The position numbers were made by a program, and so were the translations under genes. A stretch of DNA of 64,000 nucleotides from Salminus brasiliensis (lineage: Eukaryota; Chordata; Actinopteri; Characiformes; Bryconidae): positions 27,664,987 through 27,728,986 of the forward strand of contig NC_132880.1 in NCBI RefSeq assembly GCF_030463535.1, given 5' to 3'. Of the stretch, positions 36,810 through 48,091 are shown piece after piece (position 1 is the first letter of the stretch; every line of letters begins with the position of its first letter). Below the pieces are notes generated by a model that was not told the DNA's origin, searched no databases, and saw only the letters and a list, made by a program, of their open reading frames with translations.

Positions 36810-37639
36810 TCTCGGAGTCTTTGTAGCTCAAATCTTTGACTTGCATGAAAAAGTAACTTAAACATCAATACATGACTGAGCTGTTATTGTGGAATTACAT
36901 CATATTTTACTAAAAAGTGTCAGTAATTGTATGAAGGGTACAGCACTTTTGGTGAGAATGGGCCAATTTGTGAGCGCTAAATCAATTAACCATTGCTAGT
37001 AATGTGGGCTATCATAGACTTCTAGGTTAGCTGGAAAGTAACTAGCCTCACAGGTAATAATCATTGTAGTAAAGCATGTGTAACTTATAGAGAACTAGTA
37101 GCTCTAATTTATTGAGCCAGATAAAGGGTGGCAATGACATTCAGCTATTTTTTGGACAGTCTCAGAAAACAAGGAAAGCTCTGAGCAGTAGAAAAATGAG
37201 TGGTCAGATGAAAGAAGTATTGAAGAGAATTGTACAAGTCAGTGTTTCTTAATATAATTGTTCCAGTCAGATGGAAATTGGTCAGTAATACATGCCTTGC
37301 CTTCATGTCAAGAAATACCAGTTCTTTACTGATACCAGTTCACTCTAGTGCGTTCAGACTAAACAGAGAGAAAGAGCGAGAGAGTAAGAGGATGCTGACC
37401 GGGCAGGATGAGCAGGTGATTTGGAGGTAAGTGAGAAAAAGATTTTGAAATTTATAATCCCAACAGAAAATGAGAGTAGAACAGTGCAGATGATCCCGCT
37501 GCCCACTTTTAAACGTACAAGTTTACCAAATAAAAACAACAATTTCATAAACCTTGGTCACAATATTTGGACTTTCCTTTATATAATAATACATAGGCTA
37601 CAGTCTATGTATCATTTATACATCATTGCATCATTTGCA

Positions 37640-38520
37640 AACAATAACCATGAATGAGTTTCTTACATTTCTCTACTGGAATTTTGGACCACTCTTTTTT
37701 GCCAACTGCTCCAGGTCTCTCAGAGTTTGAAGGCTACCTTCTCCCACGGCTGTATTGAGATCCCTGTAAGATTTAGATCTGGACTCATTGCTGACCACTT
37801 CTCCAGCGTTTCCTCTTTATTCATTCCCGGCTGCTTTTTGAGGTATGCTTTGGGTAATTGTCCTACTGGAAGATCCATGATCTCTGATGAGACCCAGCTT
37901 TCTGACACTGGGTCCTACATTGCGCTCCAGAATTCTTTGGTAGTCTTCAGATTTCGTAATGCTATTCACACAGTCAAGGCATCCAGTGCCAGAAGCAGCA
38001 AAAGAGCCTCAAAACATGGCGGGGGCCGTGTTTTTTTTCCCCTTAAAGGCCTCATTTGATTTTCTGTAATTGGTACAATGATGTGCTTTACCAAAAAGCT
38101 CTATTTTGGTCTGATCTATCCACAGGACGTTCTCCCAGGAGGATTGTGGCTTCCTCAGGTAAGTTATGGCAACTCCAGTCTGGCTTTTTTTTGGGTCTCC
38201 TACCAGAGGGTCCCATTTCATTCAGATGGTGACGGATAGTGCGAGCTGACTCTGTTGTACCTTATGTCTGCAGATTTGAATTTGTTTAGAAGTTGATTGA
38301 GGTTCTTTAGCCACCATGCAAACAGTCCTTCATAGCAATCTAGCAATCCAACAATTTTCCTCTTCCATCCACGTCCAAGGAGGTTAGCTGCAGTATCATG
38401 GGCTGTGTGCACGGTGGACACAGGAACATTGAGAACATTGCGCTCTTCTTTCTTTACTCCATGCTCAATATGGTACACAGACACATAGATTGGGTAAACG
38501 TTTCTCATTAAACTGGTTGA
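37640..38520 (-). mobile_element. Tc1-like transposon remnant
   Basis: The minus strand preserves the order of a Tc1 transposase: helix-turn-helix-type segments around 38400, then WENVLWIDQTKIELFGKAHHC near 38085-38145 (around the DE catalytic region), GTGCLDCVN-type wording near 37970, and LNLTGISIQPWEKV near 37740-37770. Stops and indels interrupt every part. It sits between the two copies of the 231 bp duplication in dbp intron 1. Confidence 0.75.
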
Positions 38521-38552
38521 CTGTGTTATTTATACAAATGCAAATGAAAAAA

Positions 38553-38783
38553 GCCACTCTACCAGATCACTTCTCCAAACAGGGCTGGCCCAAGCCTTTA
38601 TGGGGCCCTAAGCAGATTTTCATTTTGGGCCCCCCACACCACCTCAGCACCAGATGCTATGTCATTTTATAGGGAGAGAGATATTGTGCAATAAGCTGAA
38701 GCTCCCAAGCCTTTATTGACTACCCAAGCGGCGCATATCTGCATTTGCCCAACAGCGGCAGCAGCCAACAGCAGAAATTGATT
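38553..38783. repeat. 231 bp direct duplication, copy 2 (truncated hAT-like element)
   Basis: Near-identical to 36376-36606. It carries the same outside flank and the left half of the hAT-like element, and stops at ATTGATT without the element's right half or its right TIR. Confidence 0.93.
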
Positions 38784-39305
38784 TCAGAAGATTGAAATCT
38801 TAACTATTTCTTACAGTTTTGAAAGGGGGACAAGTTGCCCAGTCCATTTCTGGAGTCCCGGTTCTATTTTTTATGCTGTTCCAAAGCAAATTAAAGAAAC
38901 GAACATTTAAAGAAGTGCGATACTTTATTAATCTTATATAATGTATAATATAGTAATAAATATAATAATACAGTCATTCTATGAATTGTTGAATTCCCTG
39001 TCTCCAAATGTTCGATTTATGGGTACAGTCTTAAATTGAACATGGGGGCAGCCTTGGTGATAAATGGTTTTAGAGCATTTCAGGTTTAGATATTGATCAA
39101 ATAAAAAGCACCTTAATAGAGATCCACACTGTATTTTCTCACCCTGCCTTTGTTATGAAACTAGGTAACATATTTTGTTATGACATTTGTTATGTATTGT
39201 TGCATGTAGCTAGTAAACAATGCAGGACTTATGATGAAAGACTGACGCCGATAGACGTATCACTGATGTCATGATATAATGCAAATGTATTTTTGTCTGT
39301 TCTAG

Positions 39306-39743
39306 ATAAAGACAAGCCCTTAGACTCTGATGAGGACTCACTGGGTGGAGTCGGGGGTGTGGCAGGCGGAGGGGGCAACATGCGCAACTCCTCCCAGTCA
39401 GCTTTCCTGGGACCACTACTGTGGGAACGCACCCTACCTTGTGACGGCAGCCTGTTCCAGCTCCAGTACATGGACCTGGAGGAGTTCTTGACGGAGAACG
39501 GGATGGGCTGCATGCCATCGGGAAACGCCTCCAGTGCCCAGGCACAAATCCCCTCACAGAGCACGCAATCAGCTGTACCCAGCCAGAGCTCCCAGTGCCC
39601 TCCCTCCTCACCACCCCCTTGCTCCTCCTCTGCCTCTTCCATCTCCTCCCTGTCCTCCTCATCCTCATCTTCCTCCCTGCTGGGCCTGGACGTGCCACAG
39701 GGCCCAACACCAGGACTGCTGGGAGGCCCTGAGTGTCTGCATG
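39306..39743 (+). CDS. dbp: DBP, coding exon 2 (transactivation region)
   Basis: The acceptor TGTTCTAG ends at 39305 and the donor GTAAGT starts at 39744; phases are 1 and 1. It encodes DKDKPLDSDEDS, a Gly-rich stretch, and the conserved block SAFLGPLLWERTLP...FQLQYMDLEEFLTENG (about residues 93-128). This block is known in HLF/TEF/DBP as part of the activation region. A Gln/Ser/Pro-rich stretch with a Ser run (SSLSSSSSSSS) follows. The last bases give CLHG, joined to exon 3 by a split glycine codon. Confidence 0.9.
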
Positions 39744-40159
39744 GTAAGTGTTTGTGTATGTTATTGTGGATATTTGTGTGTGTGTGTATGTGTTGGTATG
39801 TGTAAGAGAGTTTATGTTCTTACATTTCCAAACAGAAATGTCCTGCCATTGTAAAATTTGAAGAAAACAAAGTTAGCCTGCAAAAGCAGGACCAGCAAAA
39901 CAGCCCAGACTGTTAAAAAAAGTGTTTATACAAAAGCTGAGCTGAATGCACAGTATTGTATTTGGTTAGTGAAGGTTAGCCTTGGAAAAGTCTTATTGCA
40001 TACTTGCATAGGTAAATAATGCATATGAGGCAGATGTATAACCACATCATGCCACTATAAAAATGATGTATATGTGCTTTTGCATTTGTGGGGGTGTGAA
40101 GGGGGTGATGGGTTCAAACAACATGATGGCAGCAGAGGTTCTCACAATATATTCAAAGC

Positions 40160-40440
40160 ACACTTCTAAAAATAAAGAGTAATGCCATAGAAGAATCACT
40201 TTTGGTTCCTCAGTAAAGCTGTTGCTGCATTTACTTGATATTAAGGGGTGTATCGTTACACAAATGTCACTGTTAAAATATTTCCTTGAGGAACCTTTGG
40301 AGGTTTTTCAATTTGAAACTGTAGAGGGACCTCTTAAGGTGCTTTGAGGAATTGTCTGAAAAGGTTTTTAGAAGAAAAAGCTTCCTTTAAGAGGGTTCTC
40401 CACGGTTTTAAAGAGTCACTTTCTCTACACAAAGAGTGAG
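40160..40440. repeat. Dispersed short repeat, foldback-like
   Basis: Wording such as 'gaatcacttttggttcct', 'aggaacctttggagg' and 'gagggttctccacgg' resembles a common fish repeat with pairing halves. The exact boundaries and class are not determined. It lies in dbp intron 2. Confidence 0.35.
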
Positions 40441-43189
40441 CAGTGTGAAGAGGTGGGGGGCCAACAAGACTACAGTTACCATAGATACAATACTCCCAGA
40501 CCACAATATCATGCAAATCCGGCGGTTAACAGCTTAAGGTTTCCAGGTGGCACACGCGCTTATGAACTTACCGTAATTATCATATCAGTGCCTACAGCGT
40601 AGTCTTTGTGCAGCTGCGTATCATGACGGTTCAGTGCAAATACATGTTACACCCCTGCTTCATTTGTAACAAACGTGATGTAACAAAGTCGATACATTCA
40701 TAGATTAATGTCAGAAACTTAATATCAGAAATCACTTTGAACTGCAAGACGCATGAGTTGGACTCTAAATCCTGTATCTCATGTTTAATCGTTACTGTAA
40801 TTAAAACAATAATAAGTGTTTGCTGATGCACACTGCACTGTAAATGAGCCCAATGCTCACCTGGGGGAAAAACACAGTGTATCCAACAAAAATGAAAGCA
40901 CAGCAAAAACAAACAAACAAACATTCTGGCCACGCAAGCAGATTGGTTGAGAAGCGATCTAACCATGTTGTTCTTTCAGCACAACATCGCGTTTTTCTCA
41001 AACACTGTATCACTCAGCAGAACGCAGTTAAACCAGGAAATAATGGAAATGCTCTGAGCTAAAAAACAAAACAAAAACGACCTAAAACAAAACTATAAGG
41101 ATTAAGACAATAATAAACAACAGCAACAAAAAAGACGAGTTGACAGAAAGTAAGCGTGAGTGGGTAATGGAGTTTAAATAGTTAGCCTGTGTAAGGAGCT
41201 GGAGAAGGAACTGCAGGCTGTGCAGTGAGTAGAGTTTATTTCTGTGACGTAGCAACAAGCTGCTTGTTAAGGTACCATAATGTGGCGGAAGGAAATGCTA
41301 AGGTTAACACAGATGAAATGATTCGTTCACGGCTCAATTTATTTATTTCTTACTTTATTTATTTTCCAAAGTTTTGTGTAAAAAAAAAAAGCAACACAAT
41401 ACTCAAGGTCGCGTGTTATTGTGAAATAACAGCATGGCTTTAATGGAATATGGTACAGTGCCTTCTGCTTGTGTCTGTTGCTTTAAAAAGTAGTTTTTCT
41501 ATGGCTTCTATTGCTTAAACAACCCTTTTTTTCAACCCTTTCTCAAGTAAATACTTGAGCAATAGACCTGATAACATTTATCTAAAGGGGATTCAAAGGG
41601 GATGGCAACTTTTTTTATAGAATCCCCCAGTGCTGTGTATAGGAGTGCTAGTGTCTATAAACATGAAAAGGAGTCTATATAAGTGACTTGTGGTTATTCA
41701 GTGTACATGCATCAGTTTTAATATAAGCAGCACAGAATTGGTTCATGAATTTCTGTTTCATCAATGCAGAAACTACTGGGCTCCCCTGGGCAATTGATTC
41801 CTGACCACACACACAAATGTCCAGTGTGTGGACCTCAAGAGTGGAAGGGTTGTGCAGTGTGAAATGATAGGCTTGTATATCAATATCATCCATTTTAGCA
41901 TTGCTAAATAGCATGTTGAATATTGTGGTTGGTCAAAGAGTGATAATTACTTTTGCATAATGACTTCATGGTGCAGACTAATGACCGCTGTGCCACATCT
42001 GGTCAGATCACTGTACATGTGGTGTAGCTGAGTACTTTGATCAGCGTGTTTTGCTTAACAAACTGCTCTGGATGTTTGGATGCAACATGCAAAGCCAGCC
42101 TTAACGAGTGCGTTTGTGACCAAAGCAAGAAAGGTGCCGAACTATATTTCATTAAGCGATATAATGAGAATTCTATAGAATTAGCACTGTTAGCTGCTTA
42201 TGCATTGCTAAAATGATGTACTCTTGTGCAACTGTTAGCAATTACACCGCACAGTTCCATGTAACATTGTTTTTTGAGTGCACTGTTAGTCTGAGCACTT
42301 CCATGAAGAAAGTACAATGATTCACTATTATGGCTTTTCTCTTTTTATTAGAAACAGAATGAATAGCGAGTCACATGAGCCTTCTATGAACAGATGCTGC
42401 ATTAAAGTTCATTCAACTGGAAGACTGTAGTTTCCCATCTGAAGGCCAGTAGCCATATGTTATTATTAGAAGCAGGAAACCAAGGTACACCCATCATTTA
42501 AACTAGGGCTGCACAATATATTGTTTGTCAATTGTGACATTGGGCTTTGCAGCAGTAATGTCGCAGAAGGCTGCAACATGCAAATGAGCCCTTTGACAAA
42601 CCGCAAACATTTAAATGCTGCAATCTGACCAGGCTCAAATGCTCCAGAGGAGTGTTTTGTGGGTGTTCTGATGAATCACACCATGTGATCTACCGAATGT
42701 AAATATTTGGAGCCCAGGCCTGTCTTTAAACATGCAACATTGAGTGTTCTCAAGGCAAATTGCTATTGTTGTCTGCAGCAGTAGAACCAAAAGTGGTATA
42801 TCATCCGGGAATAAAATTAGCCAGTTTATAAGTAGATTCAATCAGGTCACTCTTCATAGGTGAGAACATGCAGAAATATCATTCTGGAAAGTTGCCAAAC
42901 CCAATAATATTTATGTCATAATGTCAGACTGACTACATGGTACCTGATTTTTGCCTAGTAATAATGTTCATGTTAATGAAACAATTGCAATATCAGTGCC
43001 TTTAATTATCTCTGCAATGCATTGTACAGCACAGTGTTAGCTGAAAGACCCAGCTGAGGGATAAGCAAGCAAACAGAGAGAGGCCGGGAAAGAGAGAGAG
43101 AGAGAGTGTAAGGGGTGGGGGCTCTGCCAATGTGTATTTTCCTCTCATGTTTTCTTGTTCCCTCGCTCTCCCTCTCGCCCGCTGTCTCA
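40441..43189. other. dbp intron 2, middle part
   Basis: No gene was recognised. From about 42505, 'agggctgcacaatatattgt' resembles another short fish repeat. A GA-rich stretch lies at about 43075-43107. Confidence 0.45.
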
Positions 43190-43224
43190 CACGTTGAGGC
43201 CATGTGCAGGCGACTTGTCACGTG
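43190..43224 (+). promoter_or_regulatory. Intronic E-box cluster
   Basis: CACGTT (43190-43195), CATGTG (43201-43206) and the palindromic E-box CACGTG (43219-43224) fall within 35 bases of dbp intron 2. In mammals Dbp is driven by CLOCK:BMAL1 through E-boxes in its promoter and introns. The match of gene, location and motif makes a clock-responsive element plausible; binding is inferred. Confidence 0.5.
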
Positions 43225-43754
43225 CTGATGCAGAGAGCAATGAAGTGAGAGAGCCATGGGAAGGGAGGGGTGGAGGAAGAGAGGGAGGAGCCACGGGGCT
43301 AGAGAACCAGGGAGGGAAAGAGAAGGAGAGAGAGAGTGCTGCCATGTCAACCTTGTAACTCCATTTTTTCCAAACAGCTACACTCTTACAAATACGGGTT
43401 CCTGACAGATTCCTGTTGTAGACATATGGTTCTACTACAAACCTGATTAACTGGTGTAGAACCTGGCAAGACAAATGTAGGACATTGGGTTACGTTGAGT
43501 AATATTTTATAGCGATAGAGAGTAAAGAGATAGCTTTGTCCTTGCTAGAAATGCTGTTTCTTCATCTTACATTGTTACGGCTGAGCATCTGAGGCTGGAC
43601 AATCTGGGCCCAGTTGATGAACTGTGTGAATGTGTGTATTTTTACCCAGGCACGCATGCCTACTCAAACATTAGGGAAAACTGGTACACATTATTGTCAG
43701 TGTGTGTTTGTTTGGTGGTGTAGCGTAGTGGATAACAATGGCAGCATTCTTAAC

Positions 43755-44715
43755 AATACACTCACAAGCAATTTATTAGGACGCCTGTACACATACTCAT
43801 TCAGCAGCTTTAGGTAGCGTTCACGTCAGCCATCAGAATGAGGAAAAAATGTGGGCTCAGTGATTTTCAGTGTGGCATGATTGTAGGTGACAGGCGGCTG
43901 AATTGAGTATTTCTCGAGGTACTGCTGACCTCCTGGGATTCTAGATTTTACTCAGACTGGTCCAGCAAGGGGAAGTTCTGCAAATGGAAACACCTTGTTG
44001 ATAAGAGAGGACAAAAGAGAACGGCCAAACTAGTCTGACCGGACAGAAAGGCTACGGTTACTCAGATAACCTCTCTGTACAACTATAGTGAGCAGTAAAG
44101 CATCTCCGAATGCACAGATAGGCTACAACAGCAGAAGACCACTTCAGGTTCCACTTCTGTCAGCCAACAACAGAAAGCTGAGGCTGCAGTGGGCACAGGT
44201 TCAGCAAAATTGCACTGCAGAAGACATAGCCTGGTCTGATGAATCTCGATTTCTGCTGAGGCACACACGTGGTATGGTGAGAATTTGGTGCCAGCAGCTC
44301 CCCAGCAAATTTACCAGTGTTAAATCAACACCATTAGTGTTACATTAACGCCGTGAAAGTTAAATTTTAACACCCAGCTTGGCAAATTTGCTGTGTTGGA
44401 TCCATGGACCCAACCTGCATTGTGTCAACAGTCCAGGCTGGCGGAGGTGGTGTAATGGTGTGGGAAAGGTTATCTTGGCACACTTTGGGCTTGTTAATAC
44501 CAATCAATCATTGCTTGAGTGCCACAGCCCATATGCATCCCTTCATGATCACAATTTACCTGTCTTCTAATGGCTACTTCTTAATAAAACATCGTAGGGA
44601 TGAAATGTGGTGGAATGAGATTCAGAGCATGAAAGTGCTCCTGGGATGAGCAGAGAATTGCTTGATGCAATCATGTCAACATGCACCAACATCTTGTAGA
44701 ATCCAGGCTATAAAG
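43755..44715 (+). mobile_element. Tc1-like element, decayed and interrupted
   Basis: It begins with 'caagcaatttattaggacgcctgtacac', the terminal wording of a widespread fish Tc1 family. The + strand follows its transposase order: 'cagccatcagaatgagg', RRPLQVPLLSANNRKLRLQWAQ, IAWSDESRFLLRH (the WSDES segment contains a catalytic Asp), VRIW, then HGPNLHCVNSPGW and a GGGVMVW segment. Frameshifts, deletions and the nested palindromic insertion at 44299-44397 disable it. The 3' end is truncated or unclear. Confidence 0.75.
44299..44397. mobile_element. Palindromic mini-element nested in the Tc1-like copy
   Basis: About 95 bp start near CCAGCAAATTTACC and end with the inverted GGCAAATTTGCTG. Paired AGTGTTAAA/TTTAACACC motifs lie inside. 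The flanking Tc1 sequence breaks at 'ggtgccagcag' and resumes at 'gatccatggaccc', so this is an insertion into that copy. It fits a MITE; the family is unknown. Confidence 0.65.
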
Positions 44716-46635
44716 AATCGAGAGCAAAAAGAAGCCGTACTCATTATAGTATTCTTGCTCAGTGACTGTATGTGTGAGTGTGTGTGCGCATGTGTATGTC
44801 TATGTCCTACATTTGTACACATAGTGCATGCAGTTCCAGTATGTGAGGGCATAACAGACAGCTGTGCTTTTTATTTGGGATATTTCCTTCAGCTGCAGAA
44901 AGATGCTTAAGAAAGATCTTCTGTATGCCCATGGAAAGGAAAGCTCTTTTTTTTCACTGGTGTATTTTTAAATACACCAGAAGGAAACTGCACGCTCTTA
45001 GGCGAGGCATAATATAGCTGGGAGAGGGTCGGATTTTGAGAAGCATTCTCGTATTGCACCTTATTTTGTGTAATTTCATTTGCATGTTTTGCTTGGAGGA
45101 AAAAAATCCAATATTTGTCTGATTTCTCAAGCATTTGCAATATTTGCGGCATTAGTAAAATCTAAAAAGATTTACTCTTGATGCAAACTGAATATTGTTT
45201 TAACATGCTTAGCTCTTGGATTAGCTCATATGTTTGAGGTTGTGCTACCATTTGTAGTACATCTTGTATTCTTGGAAGATCATACTGTCTTGTTTTATAA
45301 GATTAGCAACAAAGAGTAATATGTTATCAGTAGAAGAAATGTCTAAAACTTTGTCTGCCGCAAATGCAGAATAGCAAGTTCATTATACACAGTTGTCCTA
45401 AATTCGTGACATTTGCATATGTAATATGCATGTGTTTAAGTGAATGAATTTTTGCTCAATAGCAGCTTCACTATAAAATACTGTCGTAGCTAATGTACAG
45501 TAATTATGGCCAAGTGCATGACATTTAATTACTGCTCTTAAAGCACATTTTCCCTTTTCCATGGAGAAGAGAAGCAGGTAAAGAGCACAGATGCTAATGG
45601 AAAGCAGACATTTTTTCAGTTCAGGAGTAAATCAATACTCTTTGAGTGGTGTTTAGAAAATAGAGATACAGTTGTATGCGACATTTTAATTGTTCATTTT
45701 CTAAAGGAAAATAAGTAAATCATAACTTAAATATAACATTTCCTGCATGTTGTAGAGCCAGATTTGATGTGAAAAACATATACCATTAACACATTTATCA
45801 CTGCATTTGCACACATCACATTGAATTATTTATTTATTTTTGGACCATGGTAAATTAAGTAAATAGAAATTATGCTTTAGAAGTGTATTCTCTGCAAAGG
45901 ATGGGACAGGATGGGACTGCCTTTTGCATGAGACTGTATAAAAGACCTGCCTTCAAACAAAAGTGAATGTGCTCCCAGCTTGGTTTGTAGACAAAATGTT
46001 TGTCATGAGGATTGGAGCTGTTTGTTGGCTTATGCCTGACTAGGCCTCCGGTTGCTGTTACTGGCGTGTCTTCACATTGACCTCTGCTGCACCCTTGTGG
46101 CTGCAATGTGGCATTGCGTGCGGCCTGAGGATGGACATGACCATGCATGCTCCTAATCCTCTCCTACTCTTGCCTCATAAAGCGATTACCTTTAACTGCT
46201 TGGCCTAGCAGAGGTGCATGATATATTTGTTCACCACCATCATGATACTGACTTTCATAATATCTGTATTGGAGAATGGTATGATATACAGATCTATAAA
46301 AGGCATTCTGTCAGAGAAAAAGAAATATGTTGTGTGGTAACAGTCTAGTTGAGTGGTTCAGCAGTTCATGAACATGAGTATTATTTTACATCAATCCAAA
46401 TGATTGTTTTCTTTACTTATGTGCTGTGAACATCTTGAATGCAGTTTCATGAGCACAAGGGTCCAGTACATATGTGTAATAATGTTCGTTATAATAATGT
46501 ATTTTAATCTTTAATAATTACATCACATGATGCACTATAAATTTTTGATGTATGTGTTTATACATATATCATATTCTAATGCAAGAGACCAGTTTTTGGA
46601 ATCAACCTCTCTTTTTTTTAATTTTTGCTCTTTAG
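44716..46635. other. dbp intron 2, last part
   Basis: AT-rich intronic DNA with no recognised gene or clear repeat. It ends with the pyrimidine-rich acceptor of dbp exon 3. Confidence 0.45.
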
Positions 46636-46880
46636 GTCGACAGGCAGTGCAGCAGGACCAGTCTCCAAGCTCCTCCTGCCCACCTCCACCAGTGCCCCTG
46701 CCCACCAATGCTGCTGATGTCATGGTAAACTTTGATCCTGACCCCGCTGACCTGGCCTTGTCCAGCGTCCCGGGCCAGGAGGCATTCGACCCCCGGAGGC
46801 ATCGTTTCTCTGAAGAGGAGCTCAAGCCTCAGCCCATGATCAAGAAGGCCCGAAAAATGCTCGTGCCAGATGATCAGAAG
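46636..46880 (+). CDS. dbp: DBP, coding exon 3 (PAR domain)
   Basis: The acceptor CTCTTTAG ends at 46635 and the donor GTACTA begins at 46881; it ends in phase 0. After a Pro/Ser-rich linker it encodes the PAR domain that defines the family: [26 protein letters not shown], then [24 protein letters not shown]. This acidic/proline-rich region lies just before the bZIP basic region and contributes to DNA binding specificity. Confidence 0.93.
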
Positions 46881-47875
46881 GTACTAATTTAAATCAGTTC
46901 AGCAGCTTACCATATATACTACTTCCACAACCCAGGAAATCGAGTGCCTGCAGGTTTCAGCAAAAGAGTTGCACATACATTGGCACATTACGCTAGTGAA
47001 TAATAATTGTTAAATAATAAACTTTTCTTGTCCCACCATAAAGTTTCACAGAATATACAAAAGTATATAAATGTTTATGCACCCCTGATCAAATGACCTG
47101 TATCTAATAAGAACACACTTCTGCACATTTGAACAATTACTGTTGATTTGCTGAATTAAACATATTTGTAATGTAAACTATGACATGTACAAAACTAATA
47201 GAGCATTTAATATGTTTTCCCCAAAAAATCTAAAAACATGTAAATTGACCAGAGATGTCCAAACCTTTAGATTAGATTATATTTAAATATGCAAATATGC
47301 TGATATCAGCAGAAAACATAGTAATTACAGAAATCTAGGCTTAACAAATAGCACACACTCAATCTTTGTGTAGTGTTTTGGGGAAAAACTATACTTTATG
47401 GTGCGCATCTTAAGTATAACAATAAAATAAATAAATAGGTAGTAGTTATAGAATAAATACTAGATCTGTGTTGGCAGTACTAAAGTTTTAATATCATTTT
47501 TTATTTAAGAAAAGGGGTACTGTACCATTTCTACTGAGTAGCCCAGAAATACACAAATAAAAATAAATAATAACAAGAGTAAAAAAGGACCCAGGTACAT
47601 TTACCAAAGCTCTCCTCAAAGTAGCTCAATATTATTTGTGCTTCTCATCCAATACAATAATTAAGTGTAGCACTAAGTGAGGTCAGTGAGGTGTGCTGTG
47701 GCTGGATTTATCCAAGTTTATGTAAAAGTCTATGTATCTCATGGGGTGTCTTTTCTTTAGACCTTTTAGTGGGATAAAAAAAAACTGCACTACTCATTGG
47801 ATGTCAAGGCTAAACACCCTAATTTTATTTCACTTTCTTTCTTCCCTTCCTATTAAACATGCTCCACGGATGAAG
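46881..47875. other. dbp intron 3
   Basis: A roughly 1 kb AT-rich intron with no recognised element. A single TTATGTAA D-box-type 8-mer lies at 47718-47725, but such sites recur by chance in this window. A pyrimidine tract (about 47830-47852) precedes the acceptor. Confidence 0.5.
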
Positions 47876-48091
47876 GACGAAAAGTACTGGAGTCGTCGCG
47901 TCAAGAACAACGAGGCAGCAAAACGCTCACGGGATGCACGGCGGCTGAAGGAGAACCAGATATCCGTCCGCGCTGCTTTCCTTGAGCGAGAGAATGCAGC
48001 GCTCCGACAGGAAGTAGCCGACATGCGCAAAGAGCTGGGCCGCTGTCGCAACATCATCAACAAGTACGAGAGTCGCCATGGAGACTTATGA
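47876..48091 (+). CDS. dbp: DBP, coding exon 4 (bZIP domain)
   Basis: The acceptor is the first AG after the pyrimidine tract (GATGAAG, ending at 47875), giving the family junction [12 protein letters not shown]. The exon encodes the basic DNA-contact region ([19 protein letters not shown]) and the leucine zipper ([25 protein letters not shown]), ending [10 protein letters not shown]. This is the usual end of PAR-bZIP proteins (HLF ends RHGPL, DBP QHGAL). The TGA stop is at 48089-48091. Confidence 0.95.
   Translation, partial: DEKYWSRRVKNNEAAKRSRDARRLKENQISVRAAFLERENAALRQEVADMRKELGRCRNIINKYESRHGDL

Noticed and set aside
47718..47725. D-box (TTATGTAA) in dbp intron 3 as an autoregulatory site
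   Set aside because: The 8-mer or its complement recurs in AT-rich DNA here (for example 49923 and 53208), so a single match is not evidence.
47761..47875. Alternative upstream acceptor for dbp exon 4
   Set aside because: CTTTAG at 47760 would put the exon out of phase with exon 3; the acceptor ending at 47875 restores the family junction exactly.
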